Shown: one piece after another, positions 1-9,839 of the stretch
How positions within the stretch are numbered: the first letter of the stretch is position 1
Layout: each line of letters begins with the position of its first letter
Source: Acanthamoeba lenticulata
Lineage: Eukaryota > Discosea > Longamoebia > Acanthamoebidae
NCBI GenBank assembly: GCA_002179805.1
Contig: NAVB01002093.1
Coordinates: forward strand, 1 to 16,481
Length of the DNA: 16,481 nt
Reading direction: 5' to 3'
Made by a program: the position numbers and the translations under genes
The notes under the pieces: generated by a model
The model's database searches: none
What the model saw: only the letters and a program-made list of their open reading frames with translations
What the model was told of the DNA's origin: nothing

Positions 1-329
1 TCAAGGACTGCGGCAAGTGCCTCCACTATTTTTATTTTTATTTTATTTTTATTCATTTATTTTCGAAATTATGATTTTTCCTCTTTATTTCTATTTGAAT
101 TATTGTTTTGATTACATGCTGACGTGGCCGGAGCACGCACACAGACGTGCAATTTACGATCGAGGAGCCCGTGGTCCCGGGCGAGCCGCTCGACGAGGCG
201 CTGATTGTCGTTGGCGATGACGTCGCCAGCTCGTCCTCTTCATCGTCATCATCCTCGTCGGCTGGCGAACACGCGTGGGACGTGTTGTTCGTCGTTCAAG
301 GCCAGAAGATCCGGTACGCGCGTCCACAT

Positions 330-372
<43 letters not shown>

Positions 373-1416
373 GCGCGTCGAGCTGGCTGCCGCTGTTCAC
401 GCTCACGGGCCCACATGGTACATGGCTGTGACAACAGGGCGAACAAGGCCGTGCTGTCGTCGCGCGCAGACTACTTCAACATCATGTTCACGTCGCAGTG
501 GCGCGAGTCCGACCTGGGCGAGATCGAGATCATCGACGTCGAGCCCGACGTGTTCCTCCTCCTGCTCAAGTTCCTCTACACCCACCGCCTTGGTGTGGCC
601 GACAACGACGACGGCACCTCAGCAGCGGCTACGACTGCCGCCCCGGCCTCGGCTGCGACCAACACAGAGGCAGCGCTGTCGCTGCAGCTCGCGGTCAAGC
701 TGCTTCTGGTGGCCGATCAGTTTCTGCTGCCGGCGCTCCAGCTGGCCGTGCAGAAGTATCTCGCCCTCAACATCCACCGCAACCAGGACGCCTTCGTGAC
801 CCTGTGGGAGATCGCCGAGCAGTTTGAGTTCCGTGAGGTCAAGAAGGCCTGCCTCAAGTTTATCCTCGAGGACCTCGGGCGACGTCAACGCGAGCGGCTG
901 CTGCGTCGCAACAACAACGACGGCGGCGATGATGACGACGAGAAGAAGCAGAAGCTGGACGCAGCAGCCGAAGGCGAAGGAATGGAGGTCGAGACCAAGG
1001 CCGAGACTGAGGCCGAGGAGGCGGCGGGCATGGAGGTCGATGGGAGTGCTGCCAACAAGAGGCGGCGCATGGAGGCGGTGGCGCATGGGCAGAAGGAAGA
1101 GGAAGGCGCCGACGAGGCCAAGGGCAAGGAAAAGGCCCAGGAAGGAGGAGAAGGCGAGGTCGTTGGCGAGGACACGGCAGCACAAGACCGGAAGACTGAG
1201 GAGAAGAAAACAAAGCAAGAGGATCAAGAGGAGAAGGAAGAAGAAGAAGAAAGAGGCGAGGAGTACAAGGAGGTGTGCCGCAAGCTCATCTTCGAGGTGC
1301 TCGAGAAGAAGATGGAGCTTTCCAAGCAATTCCGCTCCATCCACTGGAAGAAAGACCCGGACCCAGCCTCTTCGTCATCCTCGCCTTCAAGATCTCTGGC
1401 CGTGACAGGAAGCTGA
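1..1416 (+). CDS. BTB/POZ domain protein, 5'-truncated by window edge
   Basis: Exons read as 1-16 (uncertain), 145-313 and 438-1416, stop TGA at 1414-1416. The gene starts upstream: no ATG fits the 145-313 exon, which follows an AT-rich intron ending in CACAG at 144. The 314-437 intron joins in phase as ..VQGQKI-RANKAVLSSRADYF.., the conserved BTB core in which a buried helix follows the HKxxLxxRSxYF-like motif. The fold continues through FLLLLKFLYTH and then a BACK-like helical stretch (LWEIAEQFEFREVKKACLKF, about 795-865). BTB proteins usually dimerise and often act as Cullin-3 adaptors; no partner can be named here. A serine run precedes the BTB core, and the last 170 codons are a very acidic/basic K-E-rich tail with a possible nuclear signal (NKRRR, near 1055) and a final helical segment (CRKLIFEVLEKKMELSKQF). 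Two BTB domains or an ankyrin/RCC1 part upstream are possible but unseen. Confidence 0.8.
331..372. repeat. (GCAC)n tetranucleotide microsatellite in intron
   Basis: Ten and a half perfect copies of GCAC, followed by a short GCGCGCG run, lie inside the 124-nt intron (314-437) of the BTB gene. The repeat keeps several false reading frames open (RTHARTHA-type products). Placing it in an intron rests on the phase-correct BTB junction across it. Confidence 0.85.
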
Positions 1417-1635
1417 ATCATCGTGGCATGTGCTCCATCTTCAGTCTTGTGTAATGAAACAAGCAACATGTCATTCATTACTACTGGTGGACTCACCTGC
1501 GTAACCTGCGCACATCAGCTGATGCGGCAAAGCTACGAGCACCCAAAGATTACCTTTGAAGTCATGCTCAACACGTGAGAGTTTTCCTCGTCATGTATTT
1601 GCAGTAATGTATTTGTGTACAAACAAGAGAATATA
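1417..1635. other. Convergent intergenic spacer
   Basis: This 219-bp spacer separates the 3' ends of the BTB gene (plus) and the receptor kinase gene (minus), so both transcripts must terminate here or overlap. It is mildly AT-rich, with no coding signal and no clear paired hairpin. Read on the minus strand, just beyond the receptor stop, there is an AT-rich TAATATATTC motif near 1627-1637 that could serve as a weak polyadenylation signal; this is a guess. Confidence 0.5.
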
Positions 1636-4600
1636 TTACACACCAGCCGCCAGGGTGGTGGTGCCATCGTCGTCGCCCACCTGGGCGTCGAAGAAGGCCA
1701 CCACGGCCTCCATCGTGGGCCTCTTCTCGGGCGATGCGTGCCAGCACTTCTTCATCATCTTACGGTACTCGGGCACGCAGTCGCCCGGGATCTGGGGCCG
1801 CTTGCCCTCGAGCACGTCCAAAGACACGCCCATGAAGTTGCGCCCGGCGTAAGGTTCGCGCCTCGTCAGCGCCTGCCACATGATGATGCTGAACGAGAAC
1901 ACGTCCGCGCGCTCGTCGTACTTCTCGCCGCGAATGATCTCCGGCGCCGTCCAGCAGGGCGTGCCGCAGCGCGTCATGGTCGCGTTCTCCTCCTTGATCC
2001 GCGCAAAGCCAAAGTCGGCCACCTTCACGTTCCAGTTCTCGTCCACGAGCAGGTTCGACGGCTTCAGGTCCCGGTGCACGATGACGGGATGGAGCGAGTG
2101 GAGGTAGTTGATCCCGAGCGCGGCCGACCGCAGCATGCGCAGCTTCTGCTTCCAGGCCAGCTTGATCGTGTTGTTGGCGAGGATGTCCTTGAGCGAGCCC
2201 TGCTTCATGAACTCGGTCACGATGCACAGGTTGGGCTTCTTCACGCACGCCCCGATGAAGAGCACGATGTTGGGGTGGTGCAGCTCGGAGAGGAAGGCCA
2301 TCTCGGCGCGGAACTCGAGCATGCGCCGCTCGTCGAGCTTCTGCTTGATGAACCGCTTCACGGCCACGTCGACGCCCTTCCACTTGCCGCGGTAGACCAC
2401 GCCGTAGGACCCGAGGCCCACCTGCTTGCCGAGTGCGATCTCGTGGAAGTCGATGATCCACCGGCACAGGTTTGCTGATGTGAGGAAGGTGTCCTCCTTG
2501 AACATCATGCCCTCGCCCACCGCCGTTTGCATGTCGCCGCCTCCGCTGCCGCTCGTCCCGGACGTGTGGCTCCGGTCCTCTCGCGCCTCCTTGTGGCCGT
2601 CACTACCGCTCGAGGGCGCCCCCGAGGAGGACGTGGTGTCGCCGTCGTGCGCGACGCCGCCAAAGAAGCGGGCCTCGAGGCCTTCGACCTTGAGCTCGAA
2701 CAGGCGTGCGCCCTGCGGCACGTCCGGCATTTCGAACTTGCCCAGCGCCACCAAACGTGCCTCGGCCGCGTTTGATGCGATGTTGTCAGCTTCACCGTCG
2801 CTCGCCGCCGCAGACGAGGGCGCCGCCGAGGAGGCGGCAGCAGCGAGGAACTTGTCACGGGCGGTGTGGCTCATGACCACCTGGCCGCCGTGCGTCATGG
2901 CTGTGATGCGCGCCGCAGCGTTGACCACGGGGCCGATGTACTCCACGCGCCTCGTCATCGGATCGCGCACCACCTTGGGCACGCCCACGTGCACGCCCAT
3001 CCGCACCCGCAGGCCCTTGAACACCACCCGGTCGTCCGTGTCGCCCCACTCCTCTGCCGCGCCCGGGTGCTCGAGTAGGGCCTCGGGCCACTCGACGGTG
3101 AGGAGGGCGCGCTGGACGTCGCAGCACCAGGCGAGAGCGTCGCTCGTGTGCTGGAAGGCCATGCAGAAGGAGCCCTCTCCGCTGTTGCGGTCGCGCAAGA
3201 ACACCACCTCGTAGCCCCGGTGCCGCTTGAGCGCTGCGCGGAGAGTTTCGTTGTGAAGCAGCGTGGCGTCGCGCATGGCCGCGGCGTTGAACTCCCAGAG
3301 CGAGGCTGCGCGCGTGATGTCCGTGAACACGATCGTCACTTCGCCCTCGGGCGCACGCACTCCGCCGGCCGCCTGGGCCGCCACGGAGCTCTTGGACGTG
3401 GAGCCCGTCGACGCCGAGCCGTGAGTCGAGGGAAGCGTCCACGAGCCATAGACGTTGCGCGGAATCTTAGGATCGCGGCCGTTTGAGTTGTTCCCGCTGG
3501 AGGACGAGGAGGAGGTCTTGGAGGTCATGCCTGTCGAAGTCGACTCGCCGTGCATGGAGGAGAGGCGCGTCATGATCTCGAGGAACGTCGGCCGGATCAC
3601 CGGGTCCACATGCCAGCAGCTCGTGATCAGCTGTTCGTACTCGGGCGGGCACGTGAGCACGTCCGGCATCGTCGGCCGGATATTGTCCCGCAAGACGGCC
3701 ACGGCAACGGCGGCGGGGCTCATGCCAAAGTAGGGCTGGTCCCGCGTGAGGAGCTCCCACAGGATGATCCCGAACGAGTACACATCGGCCAAGATGAAGT
3801 CCACGTCGGCCGCTTCGTTGAGCACCTCGGGCGCCGTCCAGTGCACGCTCCCGGCCACGTTGTTGCCAGCGCCGCCCTTGTGGGCGTCCTCCTTGAACTT
3901 GGTCAGGCCAAAGTCGGAGACCTTGACGTTCCACTTGTTGTCGAGCAGGAGGTTGAGCGACTTGAGGTCGCGATGGACGATGCCCGACGAGTGGAGGAAG
4001 TGCATGCCCTTCGACGCCTGGTAGGCCATCTTGGCCTTGAGCACGAACGGAATCTCTGGAATGAGCTCGTTGTGGAGCAGGTCGTAGAGGGAGCCGAGGG
4101 CCATGAACTCCATGACGATGCACATCTTGGGCGGCTTGGTCGATGCTGCCATGAAGAGGACCACGTTCGGATGCCGCAGCGAGGTCATCACGCGCACCTC
4201 GTCCTGGAAGTTCTTCTCCATCTCTTTCGTGATCTTCTCGGCGGCCATGACCTTGACGGCCACCTCGGTGCCCTTCCACATGGCCTTATGCACCTCGCCG
4301 TAGCCGCCGGCCCCGAGCTGCTCGCCCACCTCGAGCTCGGCGTAGTCGATCTCCCAGTCGTCGGCCTTGCGCTGCGCGCGCTTGATGGCCCAAACGAGAA
4401 TGAACAGGACAGCCGCCAGGACGATCAGCACCACGACGGCCACCGGGATCACCACCGCTGCAACGAGAGATCACGTCGACGTCCAGTCAGCTGTCCTGAT
4501 TTCACGCCCGCGCCCAGCAAGACAAGGCTGGAGAAAGTACCAATGGTGATGGTCGAGACGTCGCTGCTCGAGCTGGCCGAGATGAGGGCCTCGCAGTACT

Positions 4601-7487
4601 GGCCCGTGTACCTGGCGTTGCACACGCACACGTTGTCCGCGCAGGTGCCGACGCCCGAGCACAGGTCGCCGGCGTCGGTGATGCAGTTGGCCACGGAGCT
4701 CACGGCCACGCCGTCGCACGTGAAGGCCTTGAGCTGCTGGTAGAACTGGCGCTTGAGCCCCTCGTCGGCCGCCGAGGCCACGATGAAGCCCTGCCGGTCG
4801 GCCGACTGCACGGCCTCGGGGCTGGTCTGCGAGTAGAGGAAGAAGGAGGCCAGCGCGGCGGCCTTGGCGCAATCCTCCATGGTCCGGCTGCGGTAAATAA
4901 AGCCGCCAAAGGCCACCAGCGGCCAGCTGTTGGGCGCCTCGCCTGTGACGAACGCCAGCGTCAGTAAGTCGGAACGGGGCCGAGCCATGGCCACGCAGGC
5001 GGCAGTGAGGTGGTGCGTACTGAGGACGATGCCGGTGTAGTCAGGCGCGGTGGTGGTCTCCAGGTAGCGCGTGAAGGCGCTGCCGATGGAGGTCTTGTTG
5101 GGCTGCACCGCCACGCCGGCTGCGTTGTACATGCTCCCCGGGCCGATGGTCGGCGTCTGCTCGTGGTCGTCAAAAATTTGAGTTAGTCACACGCATTCCA
5201 AAGTAAAAGATGTTATGCGGAATAACCAACGTACAAGAAGGGCGTCGTAGAGGTTGACGAACGCAAAGGTGTCCGAGGTGTCGGCAATGACCGAGACCAG
5301 GCTCGTGTAGTTATCGACTCCAACGCTGGTGGTCGAGGCCTCCACGGGGAACGTCGCCACGTCCGACGTGCCCACCTGCGTGTATGTGCATGTGGCCAAG
5401 GTGAGGCTGAGCTGCGCAAAGGCCCGCACCGAAGAAGGCGCACGCACCCGCTGCGCAAACTCGGGGACGGTGGCACTGAGCATGGCCGTGAAGAGCTGCT
5501 CGATGGCCGAGCTGGACGTCTGCGTCACGACTTTGATGGGACGCGCAGGCAGCGCCGCGGCAGTCGCGTTGGAGTTGATCTGGGCGATACGCGGGTCGTT
5601 CCACATGGTAATGTTGCCCAGGTAGATGTCGGCCAGCACCTCGGCGTTGAGCACCAGCTCGAGCCCGATTAGCACCAGCTCAGGCAGGTTGTAGCCTTGT
5701 GTTGGTGGGAAGACGAGCTTAGTATGATGGCGGCGAAGGCCGTTGCATGAGACGAGCAAAGGCCTTTGGGCGGGACGTACCTGGGACGATGCCGTAGATC
5801 ACCGCGGGCATGAGGGCCACGTCGGGGATGTCCGAATACCACTCGGCCGCCAGGCCGTTGCTCGTCGTGCCAAACTGCTCGTCAAACGTGCGTAGCTGCT
5901 TCTTGGCCTGCTGCGACGTGGCCTCAAAGTACTTGATTGTCGCAGTGCTGGTCGACTGGCCCACAGCCCAGGCCGTGTAGATGGGCAGCGGCGGGCCGGC
6001 GCCAATGAGGAACGACGCTTCGAGGGCCGGCTGGCCATTGCATTTGAGGCTCGTGAAGAGGTCGAGCAGGTTCTTGCGCAGGCTCTGGTCGATCGGTACA
6101 AAGCCCTGGTCCTCGGCCAGCGTCGACGCCCTGGGGTCAGTTGACATACCTCGCGTGGTGAGTTATGTAAAGAATGTAAACAGCGATGAGCAGGCGTTGA
6201 GTCGGCATACGCGTCGTTGATCTGGGTCCAGGCCAGGAAGCGGATGAGCTCCTCGATGTTGGTGCAATCCAGCGCCGTGATGCTCCGGTTGACCAAGAGG
6301 TAAGTGACGTAGCTGAGCGGCCACGAGTCGTTGCCGGGTGCGTCAAAGATGTCGATGGTCAGGTTGCCCGCGCTGTAGTTGGCCGCGAACTCGGACATGG
6401 CCGCTTGCACCGAGTACACGCTGGGCAGGACGAGCCTGCCAGCCTTGTTGATCATGCTGGCCCACGGCAGGTTCACCGCCTGGCTGTCCGCGAGCTTGAC
6501 AAAGGTCATGCTGTTGGGCGTGGCCGCAGCCCACGCTGCGCGGTCGGCCGAGTAGCCGGCCTCCACGGCGCGGCCCTCGAGCGCCGGGGCCATGAGGTCG
6601 AACGAGTTGTTGGCTGCCGCGAGCGCCGTGCGGAAGGTGCTGCTGAAGCTCGACACAGCCAGCTTGAACACCTCCGCGAGGGAGAGGACATTGTTCACGT
6701 TGTAGGCCAACTGGATGGTGGCGTTGGGCAACTGGGAGGCGAGGGTCGGGTTAAGGGCGGCGATGCGCGAGTCATTCCAGAAGGTGATGTTGCCTGCCCA
6801 GATGAGACCTACCGTCTCCCGATCGAGCACCTTTTGATGTATGGTGTAAAAAGCAAAGATTTGTAAAAATCCAAATGACAATTTAGAAGAGGGGGAGACG
6901 AACGAGCGACGCATTGAGGCCAATATTGTAGGTGAGCACCAACGACTGACCGTAGAGTGGGAACTGCACAAGCTTGTACAGGCTGGCGTCAGCCGCAGGC
7001 AGCGCACGGTCTGTAATCACGAAGTCCTGTTGTGTGTCCGAGAGGTGGAGGTCAAAACTCCAAACAAATGACATCAACGCGAAAGTTCGCGCACCACTTT
7101 CTGACGGCTGTAGGCTTGGAAAGCCGAATCCAGACCTGAACCTGCATACGTTATGCTGCACACCACCGAAATGTGCGTGATGAGCTACAGAAGGAGCCTG
7201 GGGTGCGATGTGTACACGACGAGTACCTCACGTCGTCACGAGTGTACTCGTAGCGATCAGCCCAGGCTTGGATGATCGCGTTGGCGTTGGGCGAGCCATC
7301 ACCGTACAGGCGCGTACTCAAGGCCGCTGCGCAGGTTTCGAAAAAGATCCAAAGTGTGTCAGCTTTGCAGGTCAAAGAGTCATCATGGCGGGATGGTCTT
7401 GCTCGCACCATCCACCGTGGTGTTCCACAGGCTGGAAACGAGGATAAGGGACAACACGGGCAAGAGCAAGCGTTGCAGCTTCAGCAT
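1636..7487 (-). CDS. Composite receptor: PstS-like x2, EGF, TM, kinase, cyclase, kinase
   Basis: Nine exons (7487-7409, 7326-7227, 7155-7095, 7026-6904, 6830-6211, 6130-5781, 5695-5235, 5156-4541, 4457-1636) sum to 5232 nt, giving 1743 aa. The start is the first in-frame ATG and opens a signal peptide (MLKLQRLLLPVLSLILVSS). PBP domain 1 (about 27-345) has ITYAGSG at 61-67 and GNITFWND at 134-141. PBP domain 2 (about 365-745) has YNLPE at 446 and GNITMWND at 471-478. A six-cysteine EGF-like module spans 756-786 and a membrane span lies near 807-828. Kinase 1 (844-1106) shows the G-loop, VAVK Lys872, HRDLK Asp967 and DFG Asp985. The class III cyclase (1174-1341) shows FTDI Asp1183 and NAAAR Asn1316/Arg1320. 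Kinase 2 (1469-1729) shows Lys1504, Asp1600 and Asp1618. Both kinases look intact and TKL-like. Ligand is unknown; phosphate or another anion is only an inference from the fold. Confidence 0.9.
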
Positions 7488-7982
7488 GGCCAGAACGTAG
7501 GTAGGTGTATGGTACAAGTACGTTGTCAGGGCAGGTGAAGAACGGACGACTGACGACGGCCGTACTTGTGGGGCTGTGCCCGCCAACCGTCGGCCAACCA
7601 CACCCGGCGGTAAACCGGTACGGTCCAAACACTTTTTCTGGCAAGTAAGGTCGTATCAAAGAGGATGTCGTCGTCCAGTCCAAGTTACACTTCGCTTGGC
7701 AAAAAATAGACTCCTCGGCCCAACACGCCACGTTACAGTGATCTGGAAAGCGAGGTGGTTCGTTCTTTTTTTGCTGTGTGGTGGAGGTTACATGCAGCGA
7801 CATGACATCCCGCGGCAGGGGTTGGGTTACTACTAGGTTGCACAAAAACCAGAAAAGCTGCAAACTCCTTTTAAACACCCGGCAGTCGAGGATTAATCAC
7901 GAACGACGTTTGGCGTTTGGCTGTGTGCTTATCGTATCCCAGGTGCGCACTGTTGTTCAACATCGGGAATATCTGCCGTTGG
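7488..7982. other. Upstream region of receptor gene, no gene seen
   Basis: About 500 bp lie 5' of the receptor start codon. Open frames exist on both strands but none shows a recognisable domain or splice-consistent coding continuation. It presumably holds the 5' UTR and promoter of the minus-strand receptor gene; no TATA box or other core element could be assigned with confidence. Confidence 0.4.
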
Positions 7983-7989
7983 CTACCTG

Positions 7990-8293
7990 TTTCCGGCCAG
8001 TTGCTGCTGGTTGTGACATAGGAGTGACACCATCACATGGATGAGATAGTCACCTGACCTCCGGAGGAGCGCATCGACGGCCTCCTCTGCACACGTGTGC
8101 ACCACACACGCCAGCAAGAGTTTGTTGGCGTGGCCAGTTGCAAACAAGAACCCGCGGGTCGTCAGCCAGGGACGCGTCTGCCCGTGCTGGATGAGGCTGG
8201 TGGTTTTGGGCAGTGGCACGAACCAAGAAAGTGGTGGAAGGGCTCGAGATGCTGCAGCAGATCCTCCTCGGCTCTCGTCACCCGCTTGCCTGC
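7990..8293 (-). pseudogene. Possible decayed coding relic, family unclear
   Basis: Two protein-like stretches lie on the minus strand in different frames. One (about 8293-8224) reads RVTRAEEDLLQHLEPFHHFL. The other (about 8200-8040) includes TRGFLFATGHANKLLLACVV followed by HTCAEEAVDALLRRSGD. A GTTCGT...GGGCAG intron could join them, but the downstream frame then gives cysteine-rich nonsense after DASLADDPRVLV. The helix followed by a D-x-RVLV-like strand and an ATGH segment faintly recalls a dual-specificity phosphatase core, yet the HCx5R signature cannot be read in one frame. It may instead be chance open frame in GC-rich DNA. I do not recognise a functional gene here. Confidence 0.25.
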
Positions 8294-8396
8294 ACATGCG
8301 TGTGTCGTTTCGTGCCATCCGACGTAAGCGATGGCAGAGATGATACATGCGGGTGTGTGCACATACCACAGCAACACCGACGACTATTTATTTATG

Positions 8397-8411
8397 TTTT
8401 TTTTTTTTTTT
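8397..8411. repeat. Poly-T tract (15 nt)
   Basis: An uninterrupted run of T on the plus strand sits in an AT-rich pocket (about 8385-8435). It separates the two decayed minus-strand stretches. No terminal direct repeats or target-site duplication were seen beside it, so a retroposon tail is not supported. Confidence 0.8.
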
Positions 8412-8520
8412 GATAAAATGCAATTTTTAAATTGAAAGGGAAGGCTGCACCAGAAGGAGAACGGCGTCCGCCTTGGCAACGGCAAGGAGGACGAGCTGCC
8501 CTGGGTCGTCGTGGCGGATA

Positions 8521-9626
8521 GCCTTTAATCGAAGTCAGGACTCACTGCGTCCTCCACAACCGCACGCCTCCACTTGGACGACGAGCCGAGCACCACAGGA
8601 AGCTTCAACGCCATCTTTGTTTTCTTCTTTCTCTGTTTGCTTGAAGTGCCGTATTTTCTTTTCTGATTATCAAATAATATTTGTCTTGGCTTTATTGGGC
8701 GCGAAGCGGGCCAGAACTGCGGCGGTTGTCGAAGCAGACGAGGCCGCCCGGCTTCGGCCGACGCCACAGGTGGAGGTCCTGCGGCTCGTGTCACGAGCGT
8801 CACCAGCGCCCGATACGCCGCGTAGAATCGCTCCACCTGTGAGCTGGTGGAGCTCGTCCGCGCTCACGTCCAGCGGGCCTGCGTGTGTGTTGTCGTGTCG
8901 TGTCGTGCGGTGAACACGAGCGTGCTCATGTGGTGGTAACCTTCAAAGGTGGGCGCGCAGTGGAAGGATTTGACGTGGCCGGTCTCCTGGCCAACTTCCA
9001 TGATCGGCTGCCTGCGACGTCGTGCGTTCTGTCGACAAAAAACACAAGCACAGGCACAGATGCACGAGGTGGTGGCCGGAGCGCTGGTAGAGGAAGGTGA
9101 CCGGAGTGGAGGCTGGAGCAGCACTCGCGCCACCTGCACACACAGCGGTACAAGGATGTGAGGACACACGCACGCGCGTGCGCCGCACAGGCTCGTTTCG
9201 GTGGCCCAACACCGACCAGAAGCGTGTCGAGGAAGATGTTGGCGCCCCCTCGGCCTCGTTGACCAGGCAGTGCAGGAACTGGTAGCCGGGCGGCACTTCA
9301 TAGTACCTGTGCCGCCCGCGACATAACAGAACGAGTTGGCCACAATAAAGAGAAAAGTATGGGCGCGCAGCAGGGATTACGTGAGGTCCATGTGAGGTGG
9401 AATGACGAGCGACGAATGGCGATGTTGGCCGCTTTCTCCACGCTCTTCACGTCCCTCGTCAGCCCGGTGGCGCGGAGGCGACGAGGACAGGCGTTGTCGA
9501 CGATGGCCATGCATTGAAGTTGGCCCATGCGCTGGACCACATGGGCGATCTCGCCCTCCCGCGTCGGCACGCCACGCACGACGAAGTAGCCAAACTGCAT
9601 CAGCTTCTGCAGCCACCACCACACGA
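8521..9626 (-). pseudogene. Decayed gamma-butyrobetaine/trimethyllysine-type dioxygenase
   Basis: Minus-strand fragments follow the order of the BBOX/TMLH Fe(II)/2-oxoglutarate dioxygenase fold: WWWLQKLMQFGYFVVRGVPT (about 9620-9560), RDVKSVEKAANIA, HMDLTYYEVPPGYQFLHC (HxD iron motif, spliced across an intron 9380-9307), ANIFLDTLLV, TPVTFLYQRSGHH, QPIMEVGQETGHVKSFHC, then FEGPLD, VERFYAAYRALVTLV and LVCFDNRR. They are not in one frame. Single-base losses are needed near 9411-9420 (after NIA) and in a C run at 9245-9249, with further frame breaks near 8836-8840 and 8741-8750. The usual distal iron-binding histidine after the DNR motif is absent (SSGPLR then stop), and there is no room for the N-terminal domain before the divergent gene at 9840. 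Intact members act in carnitine synthesis. Sequencing error could explain one break but not all of them. Confidence 0.7.
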
Positions 9627-9839
9627 CTGCACGCGTGTATACAGGCACGAACCTTCGTCGTTGGCTGTGAGATGATCACCTAACTTTTCACATTCAAGCG
9701 GAATGGCTCGATTCACCGCCGTCGTAGATACCTGGCGGAGGAGGCCAACGTTATTTCAGGCAGGATAATAATCTTGATAATTTTTAATTAATCATCCTTC
9801 TTTATGACTTCTCGTGGACCAGGGTAACAGTTTTCGTCT
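9627..9839. other. Spacer upstream of the Kelch-like gene
   Basis: This 213-bp stretch between the dioxygenase remnant and the plus-strand Kelch-like gene turns AT-rich from about 9765 to 9805, just 5' of the start codon. That is consistent with a promoter and 5' UTR, but no specific core element is convincing. Confidence 0.4.

Noticed and set aside
205..437. Upstream extension of the BTB reading frame through the GCAC repeat as a real N-terminus
   Set aside because: It encodes an Arg-His-Thr-Ala simple repeat; a phase-correct intron 314-437 joins two halves of the BTB core instead.
619..1344. 241-codon minus-strand leucine-rich open frame resembling a membrane protein
   Set aside because: It is the complement of the K/E-rich BTB tail, where Lys/Glu codons read backwards as Leu/Phe.
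1615..2478. 287-codon plus-strand open frame opposite kinase 2
   Set aside because: Antisense shadow of a clearly conserved kinase domain; no independent signal.
3220..3250. A tiny intron explaining the extra residues in the cyclase domain
   Set aside because: Possible GT-AG pairs there are only about 23-26 nt apart, far below other introns in this gene, so the residues are treated as a real insertion.
4449..4540. Continuation of the EGF exon as IGTFSSLVLLGAGVKSGQL
   Set aside because: Donor GTACTT at 4540 and acceptor TTGCAG at 4458 give a phase-1 junction that restores the membrane span (TIAVVIPVAVVVLIV) without the stop that follows the read-through.
3550..4743. 397-codon plus-strand open frame opposite the receptor kinase
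   Set aside because: It is the antisense shadow of kinase 1 in GC-rich DNA, rich in His/Arg/Leu with no domain of its own.
8397..8411. Poly-T as the tail of a minus-strand retroposed gene copy
   Set aside because: The neighbouring dioxygenase remnant retains a valid spliceosomal intron, so it is not a processed copy, and no flanking duplication is visible.
8473..8913. 146-codon plus-strand open frame
   Set aside because: Antisense to the dioxygenase remnant and crosses an AT-rich pocket; no recognisable features.
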